From an uncultured Anaerococcus sp. (lineage in GTDB: Bacteria > Bacillota > Clostridia > Tissierellales > Peptoniphilaceae), in assembly GCF_943912385.1 (NCBI RefSeq), contig NZ_CALTTY010000002.1, positions 62,001-126,000 on the forward strand: a stretch of DNA of 64,000 nucleotides, read 5' to 3'. Shown here piece after piece: positions 16,561-25,770 of this stretch. Under the pieces are notes generated by a model. That model had not been told where the DNA came from and searched no databases. It saw only the letters and a list, made by a program, of their open reading frames with translations. The translations under genes were made by a program, and so were the position numbers. Numbering within the stretch: position 1 is the stretch's first letter; each line of letters opens with the position of its first letter.

Positions 16561-17880
16561 ATGATTATTAGAAATTTTACCAGAAAAGAGCCGGTCCTAG
16601 AGGAAGTCTATGACAAAAAAGAGACTCTTTGGATTAATAAGAAGAAGAAAACTGGTGAGGCTATTTGGGAAAATTTCCCTTTTAATGAAAGCGATATTAA
16701 AGATGCTGAGAACAGGTTAAAAAGATTTGCCCCTCTCTTGATGGAATATTTCGATGATACCAAAGATACAAATGGAATTATCGAGTCTCCACTTAGGAGG
16801 ATTTCTAATATGGAAGAGGCCTTGAAAGAAAAAACACCCTTTAAAGGAAAACTATATTTAAAAATGGACTCACATCTTGCAGTAGCAGGCTCCATCAAGG
16901 CAAGGGGTGGTATATACGAAGTCTTATACCACGCGGAAAAACTCGCTATGGATGCTGGCATGCTAAATGAAGATTATGACTACAGAATTTTAGCTAGTGA
17001 TGAGTTTAGAGACTTCTTCTCAAAACATACTATCCAAGTGGGGTCTACAGGTAATCTCGGCCTTTCCATTGGTATTACTTCTGCAACCCTAGGTTTTAAG
17101 GTAATTGTTCACATGTCAAACGATGCTAAAGAATGGAAAAAAGATTTATTAAGGTCTAAGGGTGCGAAAGTAATAGAGTATGACGGAGACTTTAATAAGG
17201 CCGTAGAAGTAGGTAGAAAGAAGTCTAATGAAGACCCAAATTCATACTTTATAGATGACGAAAACTCTTCCACCCTATTTTTAGGCTATGCAGTTGCTGC
17301 TAGTAGACTTAAAAAACAAATAGACGACCAGAAAATTAAAGTTGACAAAGAAAATCCAGCCTTCTTTTACCTACCATGTGGGGTTGGCGGATCACCAGGT
17401 GGTGTTTCCTTTGGTTTGAAGAAAATTTTTGGTGATAGTTGCCACATATTCTTTGTAGAACCTACTCACTCTCCTTCCATGCTCATCGGTATGGCAACAG
17501 GCCTACACGAAAAAGTTAGCGTCCAAGACTTTGGAATCGACGGAAAAACTGAAGCAGACGGACTCGCTGTCGGTAGGCCATCAGGTATTGTTGGAAAAAT
17601 GATGGAACCAATCATTTCAGGAATCTTTACCCTAGATGACTCCAAACTATTTGACTTCATGAGAGACTTAAATAATAGTGAAGCTATAAAAATAGAACCA
17701 TCAGCTTGCTCTACTTTCGAAGGTCCTGCAAAAATATTTGAATATGAGGCAGGCAAACAATACTTAGCTGACAATAACTTACTAGAAATTAAAGATAATA
17801 TAAACCACTTTGCCTGGGCAACTGGCGGAAACCTAGTTCCAGAAGAAATAATGGATGAATACCTATCTACCTTCTTGTAA
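16561..17880 (+). CDS. dsdA: D-serine dehydratase
   Basis: PLP enzyme that converts D-serine to pyruvate and ammonia, used to detoxify or ferment D-serine. 439 residues match the DsdA length. The PLP lysine is Lys113 in DSHLAVAGSIKARGG. Other marks are QVGSTGNLGLSIG, the phosphate-binding LPCGVGGSPGGVSFGLK and EPSACSTFEGP near the C-terminus. AAGGAGG gives the start. There is no dsdX transporter or dsdC regulator next to it. It ends at a strong bidirectional terminator. Confidence 0.93.
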   Translation: MIIRNFTRKEPVLEEVYDKKETLWINKKKKTGEAIWENFPFNESDIKDAENRLKRFAPLLMEYFDDTKDTNGIIESPLRRISNMEEALKEKTPFKGKLYLKMDSHLAVAGSIKARGGIYEVLYHAEKLAMDAGMLNEDYDYRILASDEFRDFFSKHTIQVGSTGNLGLSIGITSATLGFKVIVHMSNDAKEWKKDLLRSKGAKVIEYDGDFNKAVEVGRKKSNEDPNSYFIDDENSSTLFLGYAVAASRLKKQIDDQKIKVDKENPAFFYLPCGVGGSPGGVSFGLKKIFGDSCHIFFVEPTHSPSMLIGMATGLHEKVSVQDFGIDGKTEADGLAVGRPSGIVGKMMEPIISGIFTLDDSKLFDFMRDLNNSEAIKIEPSACSTFEGPAKIFEYEAGKQYLADNNLLEIKDNINHFAWATGGNLVPEEIMDEYLSTFL

Positions 17881-17990
17881 AATATAAGTCTTAATAGGTA
17901 AAGGAGTGTTGTTTACCCTCTTAATTTCTACAGACCATATCCCTATATATGATTTTAAAATATATCAAAGCAATATCAATCCACAGATAC

Positions 17991-18032
17991 AAAACCCCTA
18001 GGCTTCTAACTTAGATCAAGCCTAGGGGTTTT
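17991..18032. terminator. Bidirectional terminator between dsdA and the GH13-like gene
   Basis: Perfect 15-bp inverted repeat (17991-18005 with 18018-18032) around a 12-base loop, with A/T-rich ends giving T tracts on both strands. Confidence 0.9.
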
Positions 18033-18042
18033 AATCATTTTC

Positions 18043-19359
18043 TTATAATTCAATTATAAGAGCCTGGTAGGCGTCTAGGATTTCTGGATCATAGTCTGGG
18101 TTGTTATTTTTTATTGCTTCACCGTCTTTTATTAGATTTGTAATTTCTTCTTTTATTTCATAAAAGTCATCTGATAAGTTTATAAGGACGACATAAGTCT
18201 TATCCTTATGAACCCTCTTATAGGCGTAAACCTGCTCATCTATTGATAAGAGCTCATAGTCTCCCAGTGCAAAGGCTGACTCTCTTTTTCTAAGCATAAT
18301 TATATCATAAAGATAGTGGAAGAAAGAGTCTGAGTGCTTCATGTATTCCTTGTAGTTATTGTCGAAATGAATCAGGGTTCCATAATAATTTTCCACTTCG
18401 GAAAACCTACCCAGTCTCGACCCATCCCACCTTAGAGGAATCTTTGCAGACAAGTTGCTTGCCTTTCTGACCTTGTTATAGGCAGCTTCTTCGTCCATTC
18501 CCTCATCAATATAGGATTTGTAAAGCTCCTTTATCTCTATATCATTTACATTTTTCATGTCTATTTCATATTCTGCCTTTGCTTCAATTTCTGTCCCCTG
18601 AAAAATAAAGGGAATTGTTTTAAGGCTTAATAGTAAGATAGCGAGAGCTTCTGTTAGAGGTCTTGCTTCACGGTCATGGGCTAATATTTTTTCTATTAGT
18701 CTTGGATTGTTTAAGTTATCAAAGTCTAGACCAACTGGTTTTTTCTCTGTCAGTTTTTGAGCCTTATCAATGTAAACATAAAAATCCTCAAGATTATCCT
18801 TATCTTTTATTTGTTGGTTAGCACTTCCCAGGTAGGCTAGGTCGACAGGGCTGGCCTTGGCAAGATCAGGGTCTTTAAAACCACCTATAAACATTAAATC
18901 AAACTCTTCAGTTATTGATTTTATTTCTTTTAGCAAATCTTCCTTGTCATTTTTATATAGGAAGTCTAGATTTTTTATCCTTATCCCCCTGATACCCAGG
19001 TCTTTTAAGCTGGTTAAGACCTCTTCAAGGTTCGGTAAAAATTTTTCACCATAGGTTTTAAGGAGGTCTTTAATGTCAAAGTCAATTATGATTTTCATCC
19101 TAATTTCTTTGGCTTTTTTAACTACATTTTCTAAATCTTTTTTATCTCCCAGCACTTTTTTTACTTGCTTATAGTCTATCTGACCGTCTTTTTCTTCAAA
19201 GATTTGGTTTAAAAGAACATAGTTTGGTCCTAGTTGGGATATGGTTGTTAATTTACTTCTTAACCCTTCAAGGTCTCCTATACCATCACCGTTTGAGTCT
19301 AGGAAAGACTCTGGGAAGACTTCGTAGTAGGTTGATTTTATCTCTTTATTTTCTAGCAT
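18043..19359 (-). CDS. GH13 (alpha-amylase) family protein lacking catalytic residues
   Basis: 438 residues. The start matches GH13 alpha-glucosidases (STYYEVFPESFLDSNGDGIGDLEGL), and the C-terminus has the late barrel and a beta domain (LRKRESAFALGDYELL). The catalytic residues are gone: the nucleophile region reads GIRIKNLDF (about 125-133) with no Asp after RI, the acid/base Glu region reads MFIGGF (about 156-161), and the NHDxPR region reads NLNNPR (215-220). It is also shorter than active family members (~550). It is probably a binding or structural protein. The ATG at 19359 is chosen for AAGGAG before it; the frame runs on to 19395. Confidence 0.75.
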   Translation of the reverse strand: MLENKEIKSTYYEVFPESFLDSNGDGIGDLEGLRSKLTTISQLGPNYVLLNQIFEEKDGQIDYKQVKKVLGDKKDLENVVKKAKEIRMKIIIDFDIKDLLKTYGEKFLPNLEEVLTSLKDLGIRGIRIKNLDFLYKNDKEDLLKEIKSITEEFDLMFIGGFKDPDLAKASPVDLAYLGSANQQIKDKDNLEDFYVYIDKAQKLTEKKPVGLDFDNLNNPRLIEKILAHDREARPLTEALAILLLSLKTIPFIFQGTEIEAKAEYEIDMKNVNDIEIKELYKSYIDEGMDEEAAYNKVRKASNLSAKIPLRWDGSRLGRFSEVENYYGTLIHFDNNYKEYMKHSDSFFHYLYDIIMLRKRESAFALGDYELLSIDEQVYAYKRVHKDKTYVVLINLSDDFYEIKEEITNLIKDGEAIKNNNPDYDPEILDAYQALIIEL

Positions 19360-19374
19360 CTCTACTCCTTTTTT

Positions 19375-19404
19375 AAATAAAAAGGCCAGCAGCAAGTGCT
19401 AGCC
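19375..19404 (-). terminator. Terminator after the zinc-ribbon membrane protein
   Basis: On the minus strand GGCTAGC (19404-19398) and GCTGGCC (19390-19384) pair with one G-U, followed by TTTTTATTT. A second hairpin AGAAGCTGA/CAGCTTCT lies just upstream. The T tract runs up to the ribosome site of the GH13-like gene. Confidence 0.7.
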
Positions 19405-19459
19405 CTAGAAGCTGATTTCAGCTTCTATAGGTCTATTTTCACTTACGGCCGAGCCCTTG

Positions 19460-21874
19460 TTAAAAACTTTCTATTTTACTAAAGCTTACAGCGTCAAATT
19501 CTCCCTGGCTTTCTACCTTGAGAATGTTGGCATCAAAGGTCATAGATACTGGTGTGTCTACATTGACTCCCTTGATTGTTGCTGATATTTCATTGCCATC
19601 TTGACTGAAAGATCCTAGGTGGATTGCATTGTCTGCTTGGTAAACTAGGCTACCATCAGATCTTAGGGATAACCTTCTGCTATCAGCTTCATATTCTCCA
19701 ACTATATTATCAGATGTAGAAAAGTGGTCAGATATATTTGCCTTATTATCTTCTTTAACGTCATAACCATCAAGGCCTATGCTTACATTGGCTAGGGCCT
19801 TGTCAATAAAACCAAATCCTTGATATTCGATTTGATAGTATTTATAATCACTTTCCACAAAGAATTTATGGAAAATTTGATTATCTGTAGTTATCGGTCC
19901 CTGGCTGTAGAACTTACCATCTGCATCCTTTTTCTTCTTTACATTTTGGTATTCAACAAAGGTGTAGTATTTAAAACTTGACTTATAGTCTGAATCAGGA
20001 AGTTTTTCAGAGGTATTTACCTCATAGATCAAATAGGTATTGTTTTTGTCATCCCCATCTTCCTTATAGCCTGTGAAAGATCCTAGGTAGTTTACCTCAT
20101 CCACATTTATAATATTTTTATAAAGGATGGTCTGGTTAATTAATTCTCCCGCCTTATATTTTAATTCACCTAAAAGATCTGAGTCAAGGTGGGCTGTCGT
20201 TTTTATAAAGTCTGTGTCCTTATCTCCTAGCTCTTCTTCGTCTTTTTCTTCACTATCTTCATTATCTCCCTCACCAGGAGCTGTGAAGTTCTTGCTGGTC
20301 GGATTTAATATAACATTATAGGTATCTCTTAGCTCTTCTTCGTTAAAGTTTAAGCTAATTGCGACTTCCTCTCCAGCTTCTATACCGTTAGACTTACCAG
20401 GGATTATATCTAGGGCGTGCATAAACTCTGGCGCATCTTCTGTTAGCTTTACTGTAAGGGTCATTTCTGGGCTCTCGCCTTCAAATTCCACGCCTATATA
20501 GGTAAATGGATCGGTATAATCTCCTCCACCTATCCCATCTATAATCACCGCCTTGGAGGCGCTTGACACTAGGACATTGTACTTATCCGATAATTTTATA
20601 TTATCAAGGTTAGCCATGACTGTTATCTCGTCACCATTTGAAAGTCCGCTGTCTTTAGAATATTGGAAAACAACCCCATTTTCTAGATCACTTGCAAACT
20701 CATGGGCAGCTGATTCGTAAGAATCCTTATTGTTATCCTTGGAGATGTACTCAATCTGGTCGCCATAGGCTGATATTAGTTTTTCTGTGTCAATGCTTGC
20801 CCTCGGCGTAGCATTTCCGTCCTCACCCTCATAGCTTATGTTTATATAGTCGCTTAAAGGTAGGGTTATATCTTCAGCCCTTGTCATCCTTGAATATAAA
20901 ATTCCCATTATAAGTGCTAGTAGGAATCCGATTAGACCTAGGAGGACATTCCTACTTGTAAGGTATTTTTTAGACCCAGGGGACTTTGCCTTATTTTTAC
21001 TAGCCTTATCCTTGTCTTCTTCCCTTACAACGGGACTTTTACTATTAGCTTTTCTTTCATCAGATTTTTTAAGAGGAATTTCCCTATATCCTTCAAACCT
21101 ATCATCCCTATTAAGCTTCTTGTTCCTTGCTTGAAGGTTTCTAATCCCTTCTGATAGGGTCACATTTGAAGGGTCATTATCCCCATCACCTATAAGCCTA
21201 TCAAGCTTTTTCTCAAGGTTTTCATCACGGAGGGAGTTCGTCTTATCTTCAATATAATAATTCTCGTCGTTTTTTTTCTTTTTTTTATTTAAGTTCACCT
21301 TAGCCTGGACTTCTTCTATAAGAGACCTTTGATTAAAAGGTGACTTTGTATCTCCTTGGTTGTTAAACCTCCTACTATACTTATCCATCCTGTCATGGGG
21401 ATCAGGCTCTATAAAAGACTCACCGGCTTTTAAATCAGCTAGGTTTTGAGCTTCATTTTCTAAAGTTTTAAAAGTCTCTTCGCTTGTTTCATCCTCATTA
21501 TCATTACTAGGACCTTTCATATCATAAGTCGGATTCTTAGCTTGGTTTAGATTTTTTTCTTCTATTTTTTGACTTTCTTCATTTTTTTCTTCTTTAGAAG
21601 TCTTTTTAGTATTTTCAATATTTTCTACTGGGTCTTCTTTTTTTCTTTCTGATTTTGAATTTATATCTTCTTTTGCTTCTGATTCATCTTTATTTAAAGA
21701 TTCTTTCTTATCCTTATTTAATTTAAAACTAGCAATTTTTGAAAGGAATCCATCAGAATTTTCCTTATTCTCGCTAGGTTTTTGGAAGGGCTCAGCCTTT
21801 ACCACTTTGTTTCCACAAACCGGGCAGAAATTGCTGGCCTCGTCTATTTTTGCACCGCAATGCTCACAGTTCAT
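19460..21874 (-). CDS. Large zinc-ribbon membrane protein of unknown function
   Basis: 804 residues. It starts with a zinc ribbon (CEHCG at 3-7, CPVCG at 17-21), then ~280 residues of charged, low-complexity cytoplasmic sequence. One membrane helix lies at about 309-328. The extracytoplasmic part (330-804) contains two or three repeats of a beta domain with DEITV/GEEVAISL motifs, an acidic DEKDEEELGDKD linker at about 555, and a C-terminal beta-rich domain. The topology resembles TcaA-type zinc-ribbon membrane proteins, but I do not recognise the extracellular domains. Transcribed alone or with the GH13-like gene. Confidence 0.6.
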   Translation of the reverse strand: MNCEHCGAKIDEASNFCPVCGNKVVKAEPFQKPSENKENSDGFLSKIASFKLNKDKKESLNKDESEAKEDINSKSERKKEDPVENIENTKKTSKEEKNEESQKIEEKNLNQAKNPTYDMKGPSNDNEDETSEETFKTLENEAQNLADLKAGESFIEPDPHDRMDKYSRRFNNQGDTKSPFNQRSLIEEVQAKVNLNKKKKKNDENYYIEDKTNSLRDENLEKKLDRLIGDGDNDPSNVTLSEGIRNLQARNKKLNRDDRFEGYREIPLKKSDERKANSKSPVVREEDKDKASKNKAKSPGSKKYLTSRNVLLGLIGFLLALIMGILYSRMTRAEDITLPLSDYINISYEGEDGNATPRASIDTEKLISAYGDQIEYISKDNNKDSYESAAHEFASDLENGVVFQYSKDSGLSNGDEITVMANLDNIKLSDKYNVLVSSASKAVIIDGIGGGDYTDPFTYIGVEFEGESPEMTLTVKLTEDAPEFMHALDIIPGKSNGIEAGEEVAISLNFNEEELRDTYNVILNPTSKNFTAPGEGDNEDSEEKDEEELGDKDTDFIKTTAHLDSDLLGELKYKAGELINQTILYKNIINVDEVNYLGSFTGYKEDGDDKNNTYLIYEVNTSEKLPDSDYKSSFKYYTFVEYQNVKKKKDADGKFYSQGPITTDNQIFHKFFVESDYKYYQIEYQGFGFIDKALANVSIGLDGYDVKEDNKANISDHFSTSDNIVGEYEADSRRLSLRSDGSLVYQADNAIHLGSFSQDGNEISATIKGVNVDTPVSMTFDANILKVESQGEFDAVSFSKIESF

Positions 21875-22031
21875 ATTTCTTCTCCCTTTACATACTATAT
21901 ATAATATACTTTTAAATACTAAAATATAAACTAAATTATAGCTATAATTATTTATTATTCTTACTAGTCCTATAAAAAGTTAAATTTCAGCTAACTTTCT
22001 AGTTAAAATTCTTACACAAACCTATAATTTC

Positions 22032-22060
22032 TTGAAAACCATCCTGTTCAGTGCTATAAT
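22032..22060 (+). promoter_or_regulatory. Promoter for the GlpA-like oxidase
   Basis: TTGAAA (22032-22037) and TATAAT (22055-22060) at 17 bp spacing, with a TGC extension before the -10. Confidence 0.8.
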
Positions 22061-22089
22061 ATAGAAAAAGTTTGCATATGTTAGGAGAT

Positions 22090-22120
22090 GAGAGCGAGTT
22101 TATTTTTCCGCTCTCTTTTT
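22090..22120 (+). promoter_or_regulatory. Leader terminator, candidate GlpP antitermination site
   Basis: GAGAGCG (22090-22096) pairs with CGCTCTC (22109-22115) and is followed by five T, between the promoter and the gene start. An outer pairing GTTTGCA (22070-22076) with TGCAAAC (22134-22140) encloses it. The motif AGGAGATGAGAGCGAG recurs, with changes, at the three other glycerol leaders. GlpP is known in Bacillus to prevent termination at such sites in the presence of glycerol-3-phosphate; its action here is inferred. Confidence 0.65.
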
Positions 22121-22183
22121 GTCTATTTATTTGTGCAAACCAATCTTTAAGGCTTATAAAAATTAAAGCAGAAAGGATTAATT

Positions 22184-23662
22184 ATGTATGACCTTATAAT
22201 AATCGGTGCGGGAGCCTCTGGTGCTAGCATAGCAAGGAGATTATCCGCTTACGATCTTAAAATACTTGTTTTAGAAAAAGAAAATGATGTTTCTATGGGA
22301 GCTTCTAAGGCAAACTCTGCCATAGTCCATGGCGGTTATGCTGAGCCTCACTCAGAGCTTAGGGGCCGACTCTGCTACCCAGGCAGGAAAGAATTTAAAA
22401 AACTTGACGAAGAGTTAAACTTTGGTTTTTTAGAAAATGGGTCTTTAGTCTTAGCCTTTAGTGAAGAAGATGAAAAAGAGCTAGAGAAATTAATGAATAT
22501 GGGTCTTGAAAATGGCCTAGATGACCTTGAAATAATTGATCAAGAAAAATTACGTGAAATAGAGCCAAAGGTATCAGATGAGGCTACAGCTGCCCTATAT
22601 TGTAAGGGTGCTGGAGTTTGCTCCCCTTATGAATATGTAATTGCCCTTATGGAAAATGCCATAGCAAACGGGGTGGAACTTAAACTTCAAAGTAAGGTTA
22701 CAGGCATAGCTAAAAATGATGATACCTTCACTGTAGAAACCGAAACTGGTAATTCTTATAAAAGTAAATTTGTAATTAATGCTTCAGGTCTTGAAGGATC
22801 CAGGATTTCTCAGATGATTACAGAAACAGACTTTGATATCCATCCTAGAAGCGGTGAATACCTTCTTATGCAAAAGGGTACTGGTTCTAAGATAAATACG
22901 GTCCTCTTCCAAACTCCAAGTCCAAAATCTAAGGGTATACTAGTAACAAGAACCTACCACAACAACCTACTTTTAGGTCCTGACGCAATAGATGAGGAAG
23001 AAATCGACAGAGGTACACATATAGAAAGGTTATCAGAAATCTATAAGCTTGCTCAAAAATCAGTCAAGGATGACCTAATAAATTTAAAACAGTTTATCAG
23101 GTCTTTTGCAGGCCTTCGTCCAGCCTCATCTACAGGCGACTTTATCATAGAAAATACTAAGACTACTGGCTTTATAAATGTTGTTGGCATCCAATCACCA
23201 GGGATTACCTCATCTCCTGCCATTGCTAAAATGGTAGAAGACATCTTAAGAGATCTAGGCCTTGACCTAGTGGAAGATCCTTCATTTAACCCACATAGGG
23301 ACCCTATTATCAAATACAAAGACCTTGAAGACTTTAATAAGGTTGTTAAAAAAGTTGACCTTCCCCTTGGAGATCCAGAAAGGCTTGTATGTAGGTGTGA
23401 GCAGGTTAGTGAAGCTACCATCAGAGATGCTATGAACCGAGGTATTCCTTGCTTAAGCTTTGACTCTATCAAGAGAAGGACCAGAGCCGGAATGGGCTTT
23501 TGCCAGGGCTCTTTCTGCAGATCTAGGGTTATAGAAGTTATGGAAGATGAACTCGACAGGAAAGTTAAATCGGACAAATTTGACTTTGAACACTCAGGAA
23601 TTACCAGGGTCAATAAGGCTGATATCAATGAGTTTATCAACACTCTGGAGGAGGAAAATTAA
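22184..23662 (+). CDS. FAD-dependent glycerol-3-phosphate dehydrogenase, GlpA-like
   Basis: 492 residues. An N-terminal FAD Rossmann motif GAGASGASIARR (8-19) opens a DAO-type domain to about residue 370. A C-terminal BFD-like [2Fe-2S] domain has CRCEQ and CQGSFC cysteines. This matches the GlpA/GlpO-type oxidases of anaerobic Firmicutes, which oxidise glycerol-3-phosphate to dihydroxyacetone phosphate. The paralogue at 36147 shares the same architecture. Its own promoter and leader terminator, and glpF directly after it, support a glycerol role; other hydroxy-acid substrates remain possible. Confidence 0.82.
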   Translation: MYDLIIIGAGASGASIARRLSAYDLKILVLEKENDVSMGASKANSAIVHGGYAEPHSELRGRLCYPGRKEFKKLDEELNFGFLENGSLVLAFSEEDEKELEKLMNMGLENGLDDLEIIDQEKLREIEPKVSDEATAALYCKGAGVCSPYEYVIALMENAIANGVELKLQSKVTGIAKNDDTFTVETETGNSYKSKFVINASGLEGSRISQMITETDFDIHPRSGEYLLMQKGTGSKINTVLFQTPSPKSKGILVTRTYHNNLLLGPDAIDEEEIDRGTHIERLSEIYKLAQKSVKDDLINLKQFIRSFAGLRPASSTGDFIIENTKTTGFINVVGIQSPGITSSPAIAKMVEDILRDLGLDLVEDPSFNPHRDPIIKYKDLEDFNKVVKKVDLPLGDPERLVCRCEQVSEATIRDAMNRGIPCLSFDSIKRRTRAGMGFCQGSFCRSRVIEVMEDELDRKVKSDKFDFEHSGITRVNKADINEFINTLEEEN

Positions 23663-23676
23663 TTTCTTGAAAAATC

Positions 23677-23705
23677 TTGCATGTATAAAAAAAATATGCT
23701 ATAAT
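23677..23705 (+). promoter_or_regulatory. Promoter for glpF
   Basis: TTGCAT (23677-23682) and TATAAT (23700-23705) at 17 bp spacing. Confidence 0.75.
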
Positions 23706-23742
23706 GAGGATATAAACATTTTCACAATTGGATAAATTAGAG

Positions 23743-23781
23743 ACAGAGAACGAAAAACCAAGGTCGCTCTCTGTTTTTTTT
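23743..23781 (+). promoter_or_regulatory. Leader terminator of glpF, candidate GlpP site
   Basis: ACAGAG (23743-23748) pairs with CTCTGT (23769-23774), with an inner CG/CG pair, followed by eight T. It carries the motif TTAGAGACAGAGAACGA (from 23737) seen in related form at the other glycerol leaders. The glpF ribosome site AAGGAG follows 10 bases later. Confidence 0.7.
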
Positions 23782-23801
23782 ATTCACAGAAAGGAGAGAA
23801 A

Positions 23802-24518
23802 ATGAGAGATATTTTTTTAGGTGAAATGATTGGTACTATGATACTTATTATTTTAGGTAATGGTGTTGTAGCAAACGTTAATATGAACAAGAGTGGTATG
23901 CAAGGAGGAGGTTCTGTTCAAATCACAATCGCTTGGGGTCTTGCAGTGCTTCTTCCAGCAACAATCTTTGGTGCCCTAACAGGAGCTCACTTCAACCCAG
24001 CTTTAACAATAGCTTTAGCATTTAAGGGTGATGTAGCAGCTAACCTTGTTCCAACTTACATAGGAAGTCAAATACTTGGTGCTTTCCTTGGTCAATTAAT
24101 AGTCTTCCTACTATTTAAAGACCATTTTGACGCTACGGCAGATGACCCAGCCTTAGTAAGAGGATCATTCTGTACAGCACCATCTATTCCTAACACTGGA
24201 AGAAACCTCCTCTCAGAAATAGTTGGTACCTTCGTTCTCGTATTTGCTATCCTTGGTTTTGGCAATGTAGCTGGAGCAGCTGATACAGGTGTTGATAAAC
24301 TATTTGTTTACGGCCTCATTGTTTCTATAGGTATGTCAACAGGTGGTTTAACAGGATATGCTATTAACCCAGCCAGAGACCTTGGTCCAAGAATTGCCTA
24401 CGCAGTACTTCCAGTTAAAAACAAAATAGACGCTAACTGGGGATACGGATGGATTCCAGTAGTAGGTCCAATAATTGGTGGTATTATCGCAGTTATCTTA
24501 TTTAATTTTATATTCTAA
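23802..24518 (+). CDS. glpF: Glycerol uptake facilitator (aquaglyceroporin)
   Basis: Membrane channel for passive glycerol entry, 238 residues with six helices and two half-helix NPA motifs: N65-P-A in GAHFNPALT and N189-P-A-R-D in GYAINPARD. The Asp after the second NPAR is the mark of glycerol channels as opposed to water channels. Taken with GlpK at 37695, glycerol entering here would be trapped as glycerol-3-phosphate. It has its own promoter, a leader terminator and a downstream terminator. Confidence 0.93.
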   Translation: MRDIFLGEMIGTMILIILGNGVVANVNMNKSGMQGGGSVQITIAWGLAVLLPATIFGALTGAHFNPALTIALAFKGDVAANLVPTYIGSQILGAFLGQLIVFLLFKDHFDATADDPALVRGSFCTAPSIPNTGRNLLSEIVGTFVLVFAILGFGNVAGAADTGVDKLFVYGLIVSIGMSTGGLTGYAINPARDLGPRIAYAVLPVKNKIDANWGYGWIPVVGPIIGGIIAVILFNFIF

Positions 24519-24526
24519 TTTAGGAA

Positions 24527-24549
24527 GGCCCCTCCGAAGAGGGGTTTTT
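24527..24549 (+). terminator. Terminator of glpF
   Basis: CCCCTC/GAGGGG stem with a four-base loop, followed by TTTTT. Confidence 0.85.
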
Positions 24550-24699
24550 CTATGCGTAAGATATTTTCCAAATCCTACATAGGAGAAGTCAAGCTATAGA
24601 TAATCTTATAATTATGATAAGGCCTCTCTGTTTTTTTAAATAGGTCATAGACCCTAGTCAAAAATCTTAGTACAAGCCATAAAATTATGAAAAAACAAA

Positions 24700-24743
24700 A
24701 AAACTACCTGCCAAACTTATTAGTTTACGGCTGGTAGTCTTTT
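24700..24743. terminator. Terminator of the fni operon
   Basis: ACTACCTGCC (24703-24712) pairs with GGCTGGTAGT (24729-24738) with one mismatch. On the minus strand seven T follow. The plus side also has a T run, so it could work both ways. Confidence 0.8.
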
Positions 24744-24744
24744 T

Positions 24745-25758
24745 TTAATCTATTAATTCCCTTAGTCTTCCACTGACTTTATAGTCGACCTTTTTTAATT
24801 CCTCTATATTTTTTACACCAAGGAGAGCCATCGCTATCTTCAAACGATGATTTAATTCTTTTAGATAATGGTAACAGGCCTCGTATCCTCCCATCAAAAG
24901 GTATCTTAGGGCTTCCCCGCTCACAGCTGTCATGTCGGCACCTATAATTATAGCCTTGGCAAGGTCTAACGCTGTTTTTATCCCTCCTGAGCCAATTATA
25001 AAAACCTCCTTAGATATATTTCTTGCATCTATAATAGCCTTAGCAGTTGGTACTCCCCATGTATAAAACTCCTTATAATCTGATCTAAAATCTCTGATAT
25101 CTTCAATTTCAATGAAGTTTGTTCCACCAATTCCTGCCACATCTATATAGGAAACTCCGCCATCAATTAGCTTTTTACATACCGACTTTGATAGGCCATT
25201 GCCTGTTTCCTTGACTATTATAGGGGCATCTAGCTCTTTAGAAATATTCTTTATCTTGTCAAAATATCCCCTAAAGTCCCTGTCACCTTCCGGCATAAAT
25301 AGTTCCTGGGCTATATTTAAGTGGACCTGGATGGCATGGGCACCGATCATATCTACTGCTTTTTTATAGTCTTTAATATCTCTTTCTGCTCCAAGATTTC
25401 CTATCCTAATAAGGTCCTTATCCTTTATAAGGGAAAAACTTTCCTCAGCCTTAGGATCTTCAAGCCCTATGGCCTGGCTTCCTACAGCCATAGGTATATT
25501 AAGCTTCTTGCAAATAGATGATAGGTCTTCATTTATATCATAACTTGCCTCACCCCCACCTGTCATGGCATTTACCATAAGAGGCATGGAAATTTTCTTG
25601 CCTAAAAAGTCAATGGATGTATCAATTTCATCAAAATTAACATCAGAAAGACTATTGTGATCTAGGTAGATATCCCCAAAAAGAGGGTCGTTATGGGTAG
25701 ATGTCTTTAGGTAATTTTCTATATGTTCGTCTTTTCTTTCTCGTCTTTTTTCACTCAT
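24745..25758 (-). CDS. fni: Isopentenyl-diphosphate delta-isomerase, type II (FMN)
   Basis: Interconverts IPP and DMAPP using reduced FMN; needed when isoprenoids are made through mevalonate. 337 residues with a TIM-barrel. Family marks are RKDEHIENYL at the start, MVNAMTGGG, GSQ, VKETGNGLS, DVAGIGGTNF and the FMN-phosphate loop GSGGIKTALDLAKA. It follows the LCP gene by 12 bases and is probably co-transcribed with it. The two are plausibly linked through the undecaprenyl-lipid supply for LCP substrates. Confidence 0.92.
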   Translation of the reverse strand: MSEKRRERKDEHIENYLKTSTHNDPLFGDIYLDHNSLSDVNFDEIDTSIDFLGKKISMPLMVNAMTGGGEASYDINEDLSSICKKLNIPMAVGSQAIGLEDPKAEESFSLIKDKDLIRIGNLGAERDIKDYKKAVDMIGAHAIQVHLNIAQELFMPEGDRDFRGYFDKIKNISKELDAPIIVKETGNGLSKSVCKKLIDGGVSYIDVAGIGGTNFIEIEDIRDFRSDYKEFYTWGVPTAKAIIDARNISKEVFIIGSGGIKTALDLAKAIIIGADMTAVSGEALRYLLMGGYEACYHYLKELNHRLKIAMALLGVKNIEELKKVDYKVSGRLRELID

Positions 25759-25770
25759 AAATCTTCCTAG

